Of a stretch of 64,000 nucleotides of DNA, positions 51,632-60,801 are shown piece by piece. The position numbers and the translations under genes are program-made. The notes beneath the pieces were generated by a model. That model was not told where the DNA came from, ran no database searches, and saw nothing but the letters and a program-made list of their open reading frames with translations. Source of the stretch: Pseudomonas sp. M47T1. Lineage in GTDB: Bacteria; Pseudomonadota; Gammaproteobacteria; Pseudomonadales; Pseudomonadaceae. Positions within the stretch are counted from its first letter, which is position 1; every line of letters begins with the position of its first letter. The stretch covers positions 1 to 64,000 of the forward strand of contig NZ_AJWX01000027.1 in NCBI RefSeq assembly GCF_000263855.1. The letters are read 5' to 3'.

Positions 51632-51934
51632 ATGAAAATCATGAATTGCCCGCTCAACGGGCCGCGCAACATCAGCGAATTCACCTACGGCGGCGAGTTC
51701 AAGGCCATGCCTGACCCGGCCACCTGCACCGACGCCGAATGGGCCGACTACGTGTTCAACTGCGAAAACCTGGCCGGCGTGGTGCGTGAGTGGTGGATGC
51801 ACACGCCATCCAGCTACTGGTTCCTGGCCGAGCGCCACACCGTCACCGACGAAATCATCCGCACCTTTGACCCAAAAGAAGTGTTTACCGCCCGGGTCGA
51901 CTTCACCGCACCGGCCAAGGAGATCGCCCGATGA
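51632..51934 (+). CDS. mgdB: N-methylglutamate dehydrogenase subunit B (sarcosine oxidase delta-like)
   Basis: A 100-residue homologue of SoxD: MKIMNCPLNGPRNISEFTYG and EWWMHTPSSYWF. In SoxD a zinc ion is bound by CPxCG and His...Cys; here the second Cys (CPLNG) and the late Cys (HTPSS) are replaced, so the zinc site seems lost. It overlaps mgdC by four bases (ATGA). Its role is structural within the heterotetramer. Confidence 0.86.
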   Translation: MKIMNCPLNGPRNISEFTYGGEFKAMPDPATCTDAEWADYVFNCENLAGVVREWWMHTPSSYWFLAERHTVTDEIIRTFDPKEVFTARVDFTAPAKEIAR

Positions 51935-54825
51935 GCCGCCTGTCAGCCCCCATGGGCCTGCTGATTGACCGCAACCAGCCGCTCAATTTCAGTTTCGACG
52001 GCGCGCTGTACCAAGGCTTTGAAGGCGACAGCATCGCCAGCGCCCTGGTCGCCAACGGCCGCTTCCTGATGTCGCGCTCGTTCAAGTACCACCGCCCGCG
52101 AGGGCCATTGACCATGGCCGGGCAAGACGCCAACAGCCTGATCCAGCTGCCGCGCGAGCCCAACGTGCTGGCCGACATGCACCCGCTGGAAGACGGCCTG
52201 CAAGCCACCGGGCAGAACTTCAACGGCTCGCTGGACAACGACAAGGACGCCTACCTGGGCAAGTTCTCCAAGTTCATGCCCGTGGGCTTCTACTACCGCT
52301 CGTTCTACAAGCCCAAGGGCATGTGGAAGGTGTGGGAGCCGATCATCCGCAAGAAGGCCGGCCTGGGTGTGCTGGACCTGACCTTCAAGCCCGAGTACTA
52401 CGACAAGGCCTACCTGTTCACCGACCTCGCCGTGATCGGCGCAGGGCCTGCGGGTTTGCAGGCTGCCCTGAGCGCCGCCAATGCCGGCGCCAAGGTGTTG
52501 TTGATCGAACAAAGCCCGATTCTGGGCGGCTCGCTGACCTATGCGCGCTTCGACATCGAAGGCGTGCGCGCCGAAACCCTGCGCCGCGACCTGGTGACCG
52601 CCGTGGAAAACCACGCCAACATCCAGGTGCTAAAACAGGCCACCTGCAACGCCTGGTTCACCGACAACTACCTGCCGGTGATCCAGGGCAAGCGCCTGTA
52701 CAAGGTGCGCGCCAGCCAGTGCCTTATCGCCAGCGGCTCGTTCGACCAGCCGGTGATTTTCCGCAACAACGACCTGCCCGGCATCATGCTCACCAGTGCC
52801 GCGCAACGCCTGATGAAGCTTTACGCGGTGAAGCCCGGCAACACCGCCGTGGTGCTGACCGGTAACGACGACGGCTACCTGGCGGCGCTCGACCTGCATG
52901 ACCAGGGCGTGAAGGTGGCCGCCGTGGTGGACCTGCGCAGCGGCCCTGCCGAGCGCGCCCTGCTGCGTGCCCTTGAGCAGCGCTCGATTGCGCTGCACCT
53001 GGACACCACGGTGTTCGAGGCCCTGCACGAAAAAGGCATGCGCCACGTAAACGGCGTGGAACTGCGCAAGATCACCGGCCAGGGCCAGGTGGCCAGCAGC
53101 GCGGTGAAGCTGGACTGCGACCTGCTGTGCATGTCCGGCGGGTACATGCCGGTGTACCAACTGCTTTGTCAGGCCGGCGGCAAGCTGGCCTACGATGACC
53201 AATTGGCCGAGTTCACCCTCAGCGGCCTGCCGGCCATGCTGCGCGTGGCGGGTTCGGCCAATGGCCGCCACAGCCTGGACAACGTGCTCAGCGACGCCAC
53301 CAACAGCGCCGCCGATATCGTCAGCGCCCTGGGCCTGAATGCCCAAGTGCGCGTGGGCCTGACGCCGGAAGCGCGGGTCAATTACCCCTGGCCGATTTTC
53401 CCGCACCCCAAGGGCAAGGACTTCGTGGACTTTGACGAAGACCTGCAAGTACAGGACATCATCAACGCCACCAAGATTGGCTACCGCGATGTGCAGTTGG
53501 TGAAGCGTTACTCCACCGTGGGCATGGGCCCGTCCCAAGGGCGCCATTCGGCACTGCCCACCGCGCGGCTGGTGGCCCAATCCACCCAGCGCAATATCAG
53601 CGAAACCGGGGTCACCACCGCACGGCCGCCGTTCGTGGCCGAGAAGCTCGCACACGTGGCCGGTCGCGCGTTCGACCCGTACCGGCAGACGCCCATGCAC
53701 CGCCGCCACCTGGACGCCGGGGCGAAGATGATGCCCGCCGGCATCTGGCAGCGCCCGGCGTTCTACGGCAAGGCGTCGCAGCGCGAGCAGTGCATGCAGG
53801 CCGAAGCACTGCACGTGCGCAACAAGGTCGGCATCATCGACGTGTCCACCCTGGGCGGCCTGGACGTGCGCGGCCCGGACGCCGCCGAGCTGCTCAACCG
53901 CCTGTACACCTTCGCGTTTCTCAAGCAGCCGGTGGGCCGTTCGCGCTATGCGCTGATGACCAACGAGCATGGCGTGGTGATCGATGACGGCGTGTGCGCG
54001 CGCTTCTCGGACAACCATTTCTACGTGACCGCCACCACCAGTGGCGTCGACCGCATCTACCAGCAAATGCTCAAGTGGAACGCCCAGTGGCGCCTGGACG
54101 TGGATATCGCCAACGTCACCGCCGCCATCAGCGCCGTGAACGTGGCCGGACCGGATGCGCGCAAGGTGCTGGAAAAAGTCTGCACCGACCTCGACCTGTC
54201 ACCGGCAGGCTTCCCTTACCTGGCCGTGCGCCAGGGCACCGTGGCCGGCATCAAGGCGCGCCTGTTGCGGGTAGGCTTCGTGGGCGAACTGGGCTACGAG
54301 ATTCACGTACCCGCCCGCCATGCGGTGAAGCTCTGGGACGCGTTGATGAAGGCCGGCAAGGCCTTCGACATCCGCCCCTTCGGCGTGGAAACCCAACGCC
54401 TGCTGCGCCTGGAAAAAGGCCACGTGATCATCAGCCAGGACACTGACGGCATGACCCACCCGGCCGAAATCGACATGGGGTGGGCGGTAAGCCGCAACAA
54501 GCCGTTTTTCGTCGGCCGGCGTTCGGTGGATATTCTCGAAGCCCAGCCCATGACCCGCAAACTGGTGGGGTTCACCCTGCCCAAGGGCTCGCTGCAACCG
54601 CTGGAAGGCCACCTGGTGCTGAGCGGCCCAGACATCAGCGGCAACGTGACCTCGTGCGAATACTCCCAAACCCTGGGGCAGGTCATCGGCCTGGCGTACG
54701 CCGGCTTCGACCAGAGCCAGCCCGGCCAGAAAATCCCGATTCGCGTGGAAGGCGGCATCGTGGTTGAGGCCACGGTGGTGAAGCTGCCCTTCTTTGACCC
54801 TGAAAACCTGCGCCAGGAGCTGTGA
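51931..54825 (+). CDS. mgdC: N-methylglutamate dehydrogenase subunit C (sarcosine oxidase alpha-like)
   Basis: A 964-residue homologue of SoxA, full length. In order: an N-terminal ferredoxin-like region (GDSIASALVANGRFLMSRSFKYHRPRG), a pyridine-nucleotide/FAD-type Rossmann domain (LAVIGAGPAGLQAALSAANAGAKVLLIEQ), a helical linker, and a C-terminal aminomethyltransferase-like domain (from about residue 585) with LRVGFVGELGYEIHVPARHA that binds THF and captures the methyl carbon as methylene-THF. This product is the substrate of the FolD encoded upstream. Confidence 0.89.
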   Translation: MSRLSAPMGLLIDRNQPLNFSFDGALYQGFEGDSIASALVANGRFLMSRSFKYHRPRGPLTMAGQDANSLIQLPREPNVLADMHPLEDGLQATGQNFNGSLDNDKDAYLGKFSKFMPVGFYYRSFYKPKGMWKVWEPIIRKKAGLGVLDLTFKPEYYDKAYLFTDLAVIGAGPAGLQAALSAANAGAKVLLIEQSPILGGSLTYARFDIEGVRAETLRRDLVTAVENHANIQVLKQATCNAWFTDNYLPVIQGKRLYKVRASQCLIASGSFDQPVIFRNNDLPGIMLTSAAQRLMKLYAVKPGNTAVVLTGNDDGYLAALDLHDQGVKVAAVVDLRSGPAERALLRALEQRSIALHLDTTVFEALHEKGMRHVNGVELRKITGQGQVASSAVKLDCDLLCMSGGYMPVYQLLCQAGGKLAYDDQLAEFTLSGLPAMLRVAGSANGRHSLDNVLSDATNSAADIVSALGLNAQVRVGLTPEARVNYPWPIFPHPKGKDFVDFDEDLQVQDIINATKIGYRDVQLVKRYSTVGMGPSQGRHSALPTARLVAQSTQRNISETGVTTARPPFVAEKLAHVAGRAFDPYRQTPMHRRHLDAGAKMMPAGIWQRPAFYGKASQREQCMQAEALHVRNKVGIIDVSTLGGLDVRGPDAAELLNRLYTFAFLKQPVGRSRYALMTNEHGVVIDDGVCARFSDNHFYVTATTSGVDRIYQQMLKWNAQWRLDVDIANVTAAISAVNVAGPDARKVLEKVCTDLDLSPAGFPYLAVRQGTVAGIKARLLRVGFVGELGYEIHVPARHAVKLWDALMKAGKAFDIRPFGVETQRLLRLEKGHVIISQDTDGMTHPAEIDMGWAVSRNKPFFVGRRSVDILEAQPMTRKLVGFTLPKGSLQPLEGHLVLSGPDISGNVTSCEYSQTLGQVIGLAYAGFDQSQPGQKIPIRVEGGIVVEATVVKLPFFDPENLRQEL

Positions 54826-54828
54826 GCC

Positions 54829-55392
54829 ATGTCCAGTCTGCAAACTGAAACCTACATCGGCCGCCCGGCCCTGCACCCCTGCGTCCTGCTGGACCTGACC
54901 GATGTGCCGCGCGTGGGCTTTCGCGGCCCGCAAAGCGCCCAGTACCTGCACCAGCGCGGCTTCACTCTGCCCGACGTGCCGAACCGTGCCGTGACCCAGG
55001 CCGACGGCAGCCATGTGGCGCGGCTGTCCCAGACCGAGTATTTCCTGCTGGGCAGCCTGGCCGACCAGGGCCAGCGCATCGCCGACGAAGAAGCGCGCTG
55101 GGAGCTGGACCACAGCCCAAACTACCTGCTGCCGCGCCAGGACAGCCATGCCTGGATTCAGCTCAGCGGCAGCCAACTGCCCGCGCTGATGGCCAAGCTG
55201 TGCGGCGTGGACCTGCGCGCCGAAGCGTTCGGCGCAGGCGCGGTGGCGCAGACCTCGGCGGCGCGGATCAATGTGATCGTGGTCAACGTCGGTGGCGCTG
55301 ACGTGCCGACCTTCCACGTGCTGTTCGACCGTGCGTCGCATGAGTACTTTCTGGCGGCAGTACAAGACGCCATGTCTGAATTCGCCGAGTAA
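54829..55392 (+). CDS. mgdD: N-methylglutamate dehydrogenase subunit D (sarcosine oxidase gamma-like)
   Basis: A 187-residue homologue of SoxG: RVGFRGPQSAQYLHQRGFTLPDVPN, LSQTEYFLLGS, and a C-terminal FHVLFDRASHEYFLAAVQDA. It shares the aminomethyltransferase-related fold without an active site and has a structural role. It follows mgdC by three bases and ends the operon. Confidence 0.86.
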   Translation: MSSLQTETYIGRPALHPCVLLDLTDVPRVGFRGPQSAQYLHQRGFTLPDVPNRAVTQADGSHVARLSQTEYFLLGSLADQGQRIADEEARWELDHSPNYLLPRQDSHAWIQLSGSQLPALMAKLCGVDLRAEAFGAGAVAQTSAARINVIVVNVGGADVPTFHVLFDRASHEYFLAAVQDAMSEFAE

Positions 55393-55402
55393 CGCCACCC
55401 CA

Positions 55403-55439
55403 GTAGGAGCGGACCGTGTCCGCGAAGGCCTCACCGCGG
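55403..55439. repeat. Single REP palindrome (class 1)
   Basis: GTAGGAGCGGACCGTGTCCG followed by CGAAGGCC, just after the mgdD stop codon; one unit of the class-1 family. Confidence 0.7.
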
Positions 55440-55616
55440 CCTGCCTGGTCCTGCAAGGGCGAGGCGCGCCCTGCGATATGACAAAATTTTCATGTTTGCG
55501 CTTTTCCCGCCGATAAACCGTGGCTAAGAAGAAAATAAAACTGCTGGCTGCCAACGATAAAAAAACATCCCCCAGCAACCAATGATCAAGAAGCGCACAC
55601 GTTTTCGGAGGGAAAG

Positions 55617-57521
55617 ATGAACAGTTGGTTTGCCAACATAAGCGTGAACAAAAAACTGGGACTGGGCTTTGGCCTGGTGCTGGTACTCACCACCCTGCTG
55701 GCCGCCACCGGCTGGAACAGCATGGGTGGCCTGATTGACCGCAGCAACTGGATGAGTGACATCACCCAGCTCAACTCTGCCTTGACCAAACTGCGCGTGG
55801 CCCGCCTGCAATACATGCTCGCCAATGGCGATGACACCGCCGCGCAACTGGTGCAAACCACCCTGGACGGCTTCGAGGCCCAGCAGCAGAAAATCCTCGG
55901 CACCTTCAAGAGCCCGGAGAACATCCGCCTGCTCAAGGAGCAGAACGGTCAGTTGGAAGCCTACAAGGTCTCGCTGAACAAGATGCGCGCCGCCTACCGC
56001 ACCAGCAATGCCGCGCGCCAGGACCTGAACGACACCGCCATGGCGGCCTTTCAGACCATCGACAAGGTCAACCTGGCCGTGCAAGGCGATCGCCGCCTTG
56101 ATGAAGTAGTGGCTGTCAGCAAGGCCAAGGACCAGTTGCTGGTAGTGCGCTACGAAGTGCGTGGCTACCTGGCAGACGCCAGCGCCAGCAACGAGCAGAA
56201 TGCCTTCGCCCAGCTGGACGCAGCCCAGGCAGCCGTGCCGCCCCTATATGCCGCATTGCCTGCACAGCAGGATGGCATCAAGCAGTACGAAGGCGCGGTG
56301 AACAGCTACCGTCAGGCGCTGAACCGCTTCAAGGCCGCCAACGCCGACATCGTCCAGGCGCGCAAGGAAATGACCGATCAAGGCAACGAGATCGTGCGCA
56401 TCAGCGATGCCCTGTACAAGCTGCAACTGGACCGTCGTGACAGCGAAAGCGGCCAGGCACAGACCGTGCAGCTCATCGCCACCCTGCTGGCGCTGCTGTT
56501 TGGTATTGCGGCTGCCGTGATCATCACTCGTCAGATCACCCGCCCCATCCAGGACACCCTGGTAGCGGTGCAACGTATTGCCGGCGGTGACCTGAGCCAA
56601 ACCCTGAAAGTCACCCGCAAGGATGAACTGGGTGTGTTGCAGCAGGGCATTCAGAACATGGGCACCACCCTGCGCGAGCTGATTACCAGCATCCGCGACG
56701 GCGTTACCCAGATCGCCAGCGCCGCCGAGGAACTGTCGGCCGTGACCGAGCAGACCAGCGCCGGGGTCAACAACCAGAAAGTGGAAACCGACCAGGTGGC
56801 CACGGCCATGCACGAAATGACGGCCACGGTGCAGGAAGTGGCGCGCAACGCAGAACAGGCCTCCATGGCGGCCACCGATGCCGACGGCCAGGCGCGCGAA
56901 GGTGACAAGGTCGTGAGCCAGGCCATCAACCACATCGAGCGGCTGGCCAGCGAGGTCAAGCGTTCCACCGAGGCCATGGGCCACCTGCAGCAGGAAAGTG
57001 ACAAGATCGGCAAGGTCATGGACGTGATCAAGGCCGTGGCCGAGCAGACCAACCTGCTGGCGCTCAACGCGGCCATCGAAGCGGCGCGTGCCGGTGAAGC
57101 CGGTCGTGGTTTTGCCGTGGTGGCGGACGAAGTGCGTGGCCTGGCGCAACGCACGCAGAAGTCCACCGAGGAAATCGAAGGGCTGGTGGCCGGCCTGCAA
57201 AGCGGTACGCAGCAGGTGGCCAACGTGATGCTCAGCAGCCGTGAGCTGACCGACAGCAGCGTGGCGCTGACCCGCCAGGCCGGCGTGTCACTGGAGAACA
57301 TCACCCGCACGGTGTCGAACATCCAGCTGATGAACCAGCAGATCGCAGCGGCGGCCGAGCAGCAAAGCTCGGTGGCCGAAGAGATCAGCCGCAGCATCAT
57401 CAACGTGCGTGACGTGTCGGAACAGACCGCCGCGGCCAGCGAAGAAACGGCCGCGTCGAGCGTGGAATTGGCGCGCCTGGGCAACCAGTTGCAGATGATG
57501 GTCAGCCACTTCCGCGTCTGA
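55617..57521 (+). CDS. Methyl-accepting chemotaxis protein with HBM-type sensor
   Basis: A 634-residue chemoreceptor. A first membrane helix (about residues 12-34) is followed by an all-helical periplasmic domain of about 245 residues, the size of the helical bimodular (HBM) sensor of McpS, then a second helix (about 282-303), a HAMP domain, and the signalling hairpin with the invariant tip EQTNLLALNAAIEAARAGEA. No C-terminal CheR-docking pentapeptide is present. The ligand is unknown. GGAGGG precedes the ATG. Location after the methylamine operon may be incidental. Confidence 0.9.
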   Translation: MNSWFANISVNKKLGLGFGLVLVLTTLLAATGWNSMGGLIDRSNWMSDITQLNSALTKLRVARLQYMLANGDDTAAQLVQTTLDGFEAQQQKILGTFKSPENIRLLKEQNGQLEAYKVSLNKMRAAYRTSNAARQDLNDTAMAAFQTIDKVNLAVQGDRRLDEVVAVSKAKDQLLVVRYEVRGYLADASASNEQNAFAQLDAAQAAVPPLYAALPAQQDGIKQYEGAVNSYRQALNRFKAANADIVQARKEMTDQGNEIVRISDALYKLQLDRRDSESGQAQTVQLIATLLALLFGIAAAVIITRQITRPIQDTLVAVQRIAGGDLSQTLKVTRKDELGVLQQGIQNMGTTLRELITSIRDGVTQIASAAEELSAVTEQTSAGVNNQKVETDQVATAMHEMTATVQEVARNAEQASMAATDADGQAREGDKVVSQAINHIERLASEVKRSTEAMGHLQQESDKIGKVMDVIKAVAEQTNLLALNAAIEAARAGEAGRGFAVVADEVRGLAQRTQKSTEEIEGLVAGLQSGTQQVANVMLSSRELTDSSVALTRQAGVSLENITRTVSNIQLMNQQIAAAAEQQSSVAEEISRSIINVRDVSEQTAAASEETAASSVELARLGNQLQMMVSHFRV

Positions 57522-57559
57522 CCTTCCAACCATAGGTCTCAATAGGGGATCTATATCTT

Positions 57560-57650
57560 CTGTGGGAGCGGGCTCTGCCCGCGAAAAGCACACCGCATGG
57601 TTTCAGGAATATCGCGGTGTGCCCTTCGCGGGCAGAGCCCGCTCCCACAG
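57560..57650. repeat. Paired REP palindromes (class 1), best copy
   Basis: CTGTGGGAGCGGGCTCTGCC and its exact inverse facing it form a long inverted pair with inner arms CACACCGC/GCGGTGTG. It lies between convergent genes and could form one 40-bp-stem cruciform or two hairpins. Confidence 0.88.
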
Positions 57651-57660
57651 AAGCGTCGAG

Positions 57661-59088
57661 CTATTGGACCCTCTTCAAAGTGCGTTCATCGTAGTAGAGC
57701 GCATTCTTGTCCGTGCCCTGCTTGAAGAAGTACCCGTAGTCCTCCAGGTACCACACCGTATCCACCCGTTTCAACGGGTCGCCATCTCCGCTGCAGCGCA
57801 GTTCCTTTGCCTGCCCGCTGAGGCTGGCATTGATCTGCGCCGCCGACGCTTCGCTTTCTACCCTGCACTTGACCACCTGGCGGCTCTCGCCCAGGTCACC
57901 CATCATCGAGTTCTTGCGCTTGCCCTGAGTGGTGTAGGTCAATTCCGTGCCCACGGGCATCTGCTGCCAGTCACCGGTAAAGGTCAGGTTGGTCAGCATC
58001 GACTCTTCGGTCATCACCGTCTTGCCAAAGAACCGCGTTTTCTGCGCCAGCGACACCAACCCGCGAAAGCTCACCTCGTTGCCTTCATAGGTATCGGCAC
58101 GCAGGCGAATGCCTAACTGACCGCTGGCCTTGTCGACTTCGAAGAAACGCTCTTCGCGTATCGGCAGGTTGCTCTTCGACGTGTTCGCGGTGCCGGTTTC
58201 CAGGGTCTGCTTGAAGCGCTTGGCGGGCGGAGCCAGGTTCAGGTGCTTGAGGGCCGTCATCGGCACCGCGCCTACCGCGGGCAACGGCGTATCGATCGGG
58301 GCCTTGCTGCGCGCGGTATAGGCTGGCAACTGGGCCAGCGCCTCGGGCTTGCCGCAGACACTGGCGAACAGGGTTTGATACTCCGGCACGCTGCGGCTGA
58401 CCGGCTGGGGTTGCGGGTCGTTGAACAGCTTGCCGTCGGTTACCCGGTTGCGCTCGTCCACGTCGTAGCCCATCAGCAGGCGAAAGGTTTGCTTGGAGCA
58501 ATCCACGGCGTAGTGCTCGCGCTTTTGCGCGCTGGGCGCATGGTAGGGCCGGCCCAGGGTCACGGTGGGTTCATCCAGTGCGGCCCAGAAGCGAACCTCG
58601 CTGCCGTCGGCCTTGATGCTGTTGCGGTCCAGCAGCACCCAGAACACATCGTTGCCGCCCTTCACCACCCGCCACTCGGGCGCCGCCGTGGCCTGGCAGG
58701 CGGCCTTGAACGCGGCGTTGTCCTTGAGGGTGTGGACCAGCTCGTCGGGCACATTGCGTGGCGGCATATAGGTGCCGTTGGTGCTGCCGAAATACACACG
58801 CTTTTCGCCCTGCAAGTAGGCAATGCTGGCCTCATGGCTGGCACAGGAGGCCTCGATCTGCGCGGCGAATGGGTAGGGTTGCTGCTCGGTCACCGGCGGC
58901 ACGGCCAGGTAGCTGAGGGTGTCGCCGTTGCGCATCACCGACTCGGGCACCGGCGGCAGGGCCAGGGTGTCGCTGAGCATTTGTTCCGCATCGCTGGGCA
59001 CGTGGGGCTTGGCCGGCTCAGGCGCCGGGGCATGCTGGGCGCAACCGGCCACAAGGGCGATGAGCAGCGCTAGGGGCAAACGTTGCAT
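57661..59088 (-). CDS. Hypothetical lipoprotein, tandem paralogue 1
   Basis: A 475-residue predicted lipoprotein (LLIALVAGC lipobox). No named domain is recognised. It contains three paired Cys regions (CASHEASI, CQATAAPEWRVV, VDCSKQTFRL) and a C-terminal DTVWYLEDYGYFFKQGTDKN motif. The following gene encodes a clear paralogue with the same order of motifs. Both end near the same beta-rich module. Cell-envelope location is expected; the function is unknown. Confidence 0.72.
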   Translation of the reverse strand: MQRLPLALLIALVAGCAQHAPAPEPAKPHVPSDAEQMLSDTLALPPVPESVMRNGDTLSYLAVPPVTEQQPYPFAAQIEASCASHEASIAYLQGEKRVYFGSTNGTYMPPRNVPDELVHTLKDNAAFKAACQATAAPEWRVVKGGNDVFWVLLDRNSIKADGSEVRFWAALDEPTVTLGRPYHAPSAQKREHYAVDCSKQTFRLLMGYDVDERNRVTDGKLFNDPQPQPVSRSVPEYQTLFASVCGKPEALAQLPAYTARSKAPIDTPLPAVGAVPMTALKHLNLAPPAKRFKQTLETGTANTSKSNLPIREERFFEVDKASGQLGIRLRADTYEGNEVSFRGLVSLAQKTRFFGKTVMTEESMLTNLTFTGDWQQMPVGTELTYTTQGKRKNSMMGDLGESRQVVKCRVESEASAAQINASLSGQAKELRCSGDGDPLKRVDTVWYLEDYGYFFKQGTDKNALYYDERTLKRVQ

Positions 59089-59152
59089 AGAGGTCCTTCA
59101 TCAGGGCGTTCGGTCCGACAAGCATAGCCATTTGCGCTGGGGCAACTCGCTT

Positions 59153-59173
59153 TTGTGGGAGCGGGCTCCCACA
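59153..59173. repeat. Collapsed REP palindrome
   Basis: TTGTGGGAGCGGGCTCCCAC is a shortened class-1 element in which GTGGGAGC meets GCTCCCAC with almost no loop, as if the central part of a pair had been deleted. Confidence 0.65.
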
Positions 59174-59225
59174 CAAGAAAGTTGCTCACAGAAAAAACCC
59201 GGCTATCCCCAAAGGGGCCGCCCCG

Positions 59226-60683
59226 TCAGCGGGCGGTGCGCAACTGGCGTTCGCTGTAGTAGTGGTCGTTCTTGTCGGTACCCGACTGGTAGAAGTAACC
59301 GTAGTCTTCCAGGTAGTACAGGGTATCGACACTTTGGCGCTTGTCGCTGTTCACGGTGCAGCGCATCAGTTTGGCCTGGCCGCTCAAGTGCGAATTGACC
59401 TGGCTGGCGCTGACCTGGCTCTTGATCGTGCACTGCACGGTGGCATGGTTGAGCACCGCGCCGGCGTTGCCGCTGACCGCGCTGGTGTCCAGCGCAACGC
59501 CGACGCTGCCGCCTACCGGCAGGGTGCGCCAGTCGCCCTGGAACTGCGCGTCAATCACCGCCGAGCTTTCGAACACCGTATCCAGGCCATGGAAAGTGGT
59601 CTTGCTGGCCAGCGAGAACAGGCCACGGAAGGAGATCTCGCTGCTGTCGTAGCTGTCACTGCTGGAGCGCACCGCCAACTGGCCGGTAGCCGTATCGTGC
59701 TGGATAAAGGTGTCCACGTTCAACGGCACCGGGCCATTCGGGCCGTTGGCCGTACCGGTCTCGGCCAAGTAGGTCAGTGGCTTGCGTGGCGCCGGCAGGC
59801 CCAGCGTGTGGATGGCCGCCAAGGGCAACGCCATCACGCCCGGGAAAGGCCCGGCCAAGGGGGCTTTCAAGCGTGGGCTGAAGGGCGGCAACTTATCCAC
59901 GGCCTGCGGGCTGCCGCACAGGGCCTTGTAGGTGGCGCGGTTGTCGGTGTCGCGGGCCATCTGCTGCGCCTCAGGCACAAAGTGCACGATGCCGTCGGTC
60001 ACGCGGTTGCGCTCGTCCACGTCAAAACCGGACAGCACTTTGAAGGTCTGCTGCTTGCAGTCCACCGCCACGTATTCACGCTTCTGCGCCATGGGCGCGT
60101 AGTAGGGCAGGTCGAAGGTTGTGACCGGCTCGTCCCAGGCGGTCCAGAAGCGCAGGCTGTCGCCTTGGGGCTTGATGCTGGCGCGGTCGACCAAGGTCTG
60201 CTGGCCGTTGGCGGCGGTGTGCACCACGCGCCAGTCAGGCGTCGGGGTGCTGTTGCAGGCCTCAATGAAATCGGGGTTCTTGAGCAGGGCTTCGGCCACG
60301 TCCTTGCGCATGCGCACGCCCGGCATGTACAGGCCGTCCTGGCTCTTGACGTAGGAACGCTTGCCGCCGTCGAAGTACATCAGCTGCGCCGAGGGCTCCA
60401 CGCAGGAGGCCTGGATCTGCATCATGATGTCCTGACGCAGGGTATCGTCCTTGGCGCGAATCACCATGAAGCTGAGCTGGTCGCCGTTGCGGAACACGCT
60501 GTTGCTCAACGGCGTGCGCTTGACCATGTCGAACATCAGTTGGTTGGCCTTGTCTACCGGGGCCGGCACCTTGAGGGTGGGCTGGGCCTTGGCCACGGGA
60601 GCCGTTGGCGCCGGGGTGGCCGCAGGCTGGTGGGCGCAGGCGGCGGTGGCTGCAATGGCTAGGGCAAGGGCAACGCGTTTCAT
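59226..60683 (-). CDS. Hypothetical lipoprotein, tandem paralogue 2
   Basis: A 485-residue paralogue of the previous gene with a lipobox-like ATAAC, shared VDERNRVTDG, FRGLFSLASKT and DTLYYLEDYGYFYQSGTDKN motifs, and the same Cys pairs. AGGA six bases upstream selects the ATG giving MKRVALALAIA. The pair arose by tandem duplication and has diverged substantially, more in the N-terminal Pro/Ala linker than in the C-terminal module. Function unknown. Confidence 0.72.
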   Translation of the reverse strand: MKRVALALAIAATAACAHQPAATPAPTAPVAKAQPTLKVPAPVDKANQLMFDMVKRTPLSNSVFRNGDQLSFMVIRAKDDTLRQDIMMQIQASCVEPSAQLMYFDGGKRSYVKSQDGLYMPGVRMRKDVAEALLKNPDFIEACNSTPTPDWRVVHTAANGQQTLVDRASIKPQGDSLRFWTAWDEPVTTFDLPYYAPMAQKREYVAVDCKQQTFKVLSGFDVDERNRVTDGIVHFVPEAQQMARDTDNRATYKALCGSPQAVDKLPPFSPRLKAPLAGPFPGVMALPLAAIHTLGLPAPRKPLTYLAETGTANGPNGPVPLNVDTFIQHDTATGQLAVRSSSDSYDSSEISFRGLFSLASKTTFHGLDTVFESSAVIDAQFQGDWRTLPVGGSVGVALDTSAVSGNAGAVLNHATVQCTIKSQVSASQVNSHLSGQAKLMRCTVNSDKRQSVDTLYYLEDYGYFYQSGTDKNDHYYSERQLRTAR

Positions 60684-60717
60684 GGGCATTCCTGATAGAC
60701 CGACGGGCTTGGCACCG

Positions 60718-60743
60718 TCACCGCTGCCTGGCGGCAGCGGTGA
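60718..60743. terminator. Perfect 11-bp hairpin between ggt and the lipoprotein gene
   Basis: TCACCGCTGCC, TGGC, GGCAGCGGTGA. Very stable, but without a T-run; it may terminate ggt transcription or be a reduced class-2 palindrome. Confidence 0.55.
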
Positions 60744-60801
60744 CAAGGTTGCGCGCAAAAGGGGCCATCTTAACGCTAGTCAGGCCCCACATTCATGAAC
60801 T

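Noticed and set aside
49474..51684. A 736-codon open frame on the minus strand
   Set aside because: It lies antisense to purU, folD and mgdA, is rich in Arg/His/Gln typical of the reverse of GC-biased genes, and shows no family likeness.
52630..54066. A 478-codon minus-strand frame
   Set aside because: It is antisense to mgdC and has shadow-frame composition.
50380..55392. Heterotetrameric sarcosine oxidase (soxBDAG)
   Set aside because: The subunits are homologous, but linkage to gmaS-type synthetase and mgsABC, without glyA or other glycine betaine genes, and the altered zinc site favour N-methylglutamate dehydrogenase. Not fully excluded by sequence alone.
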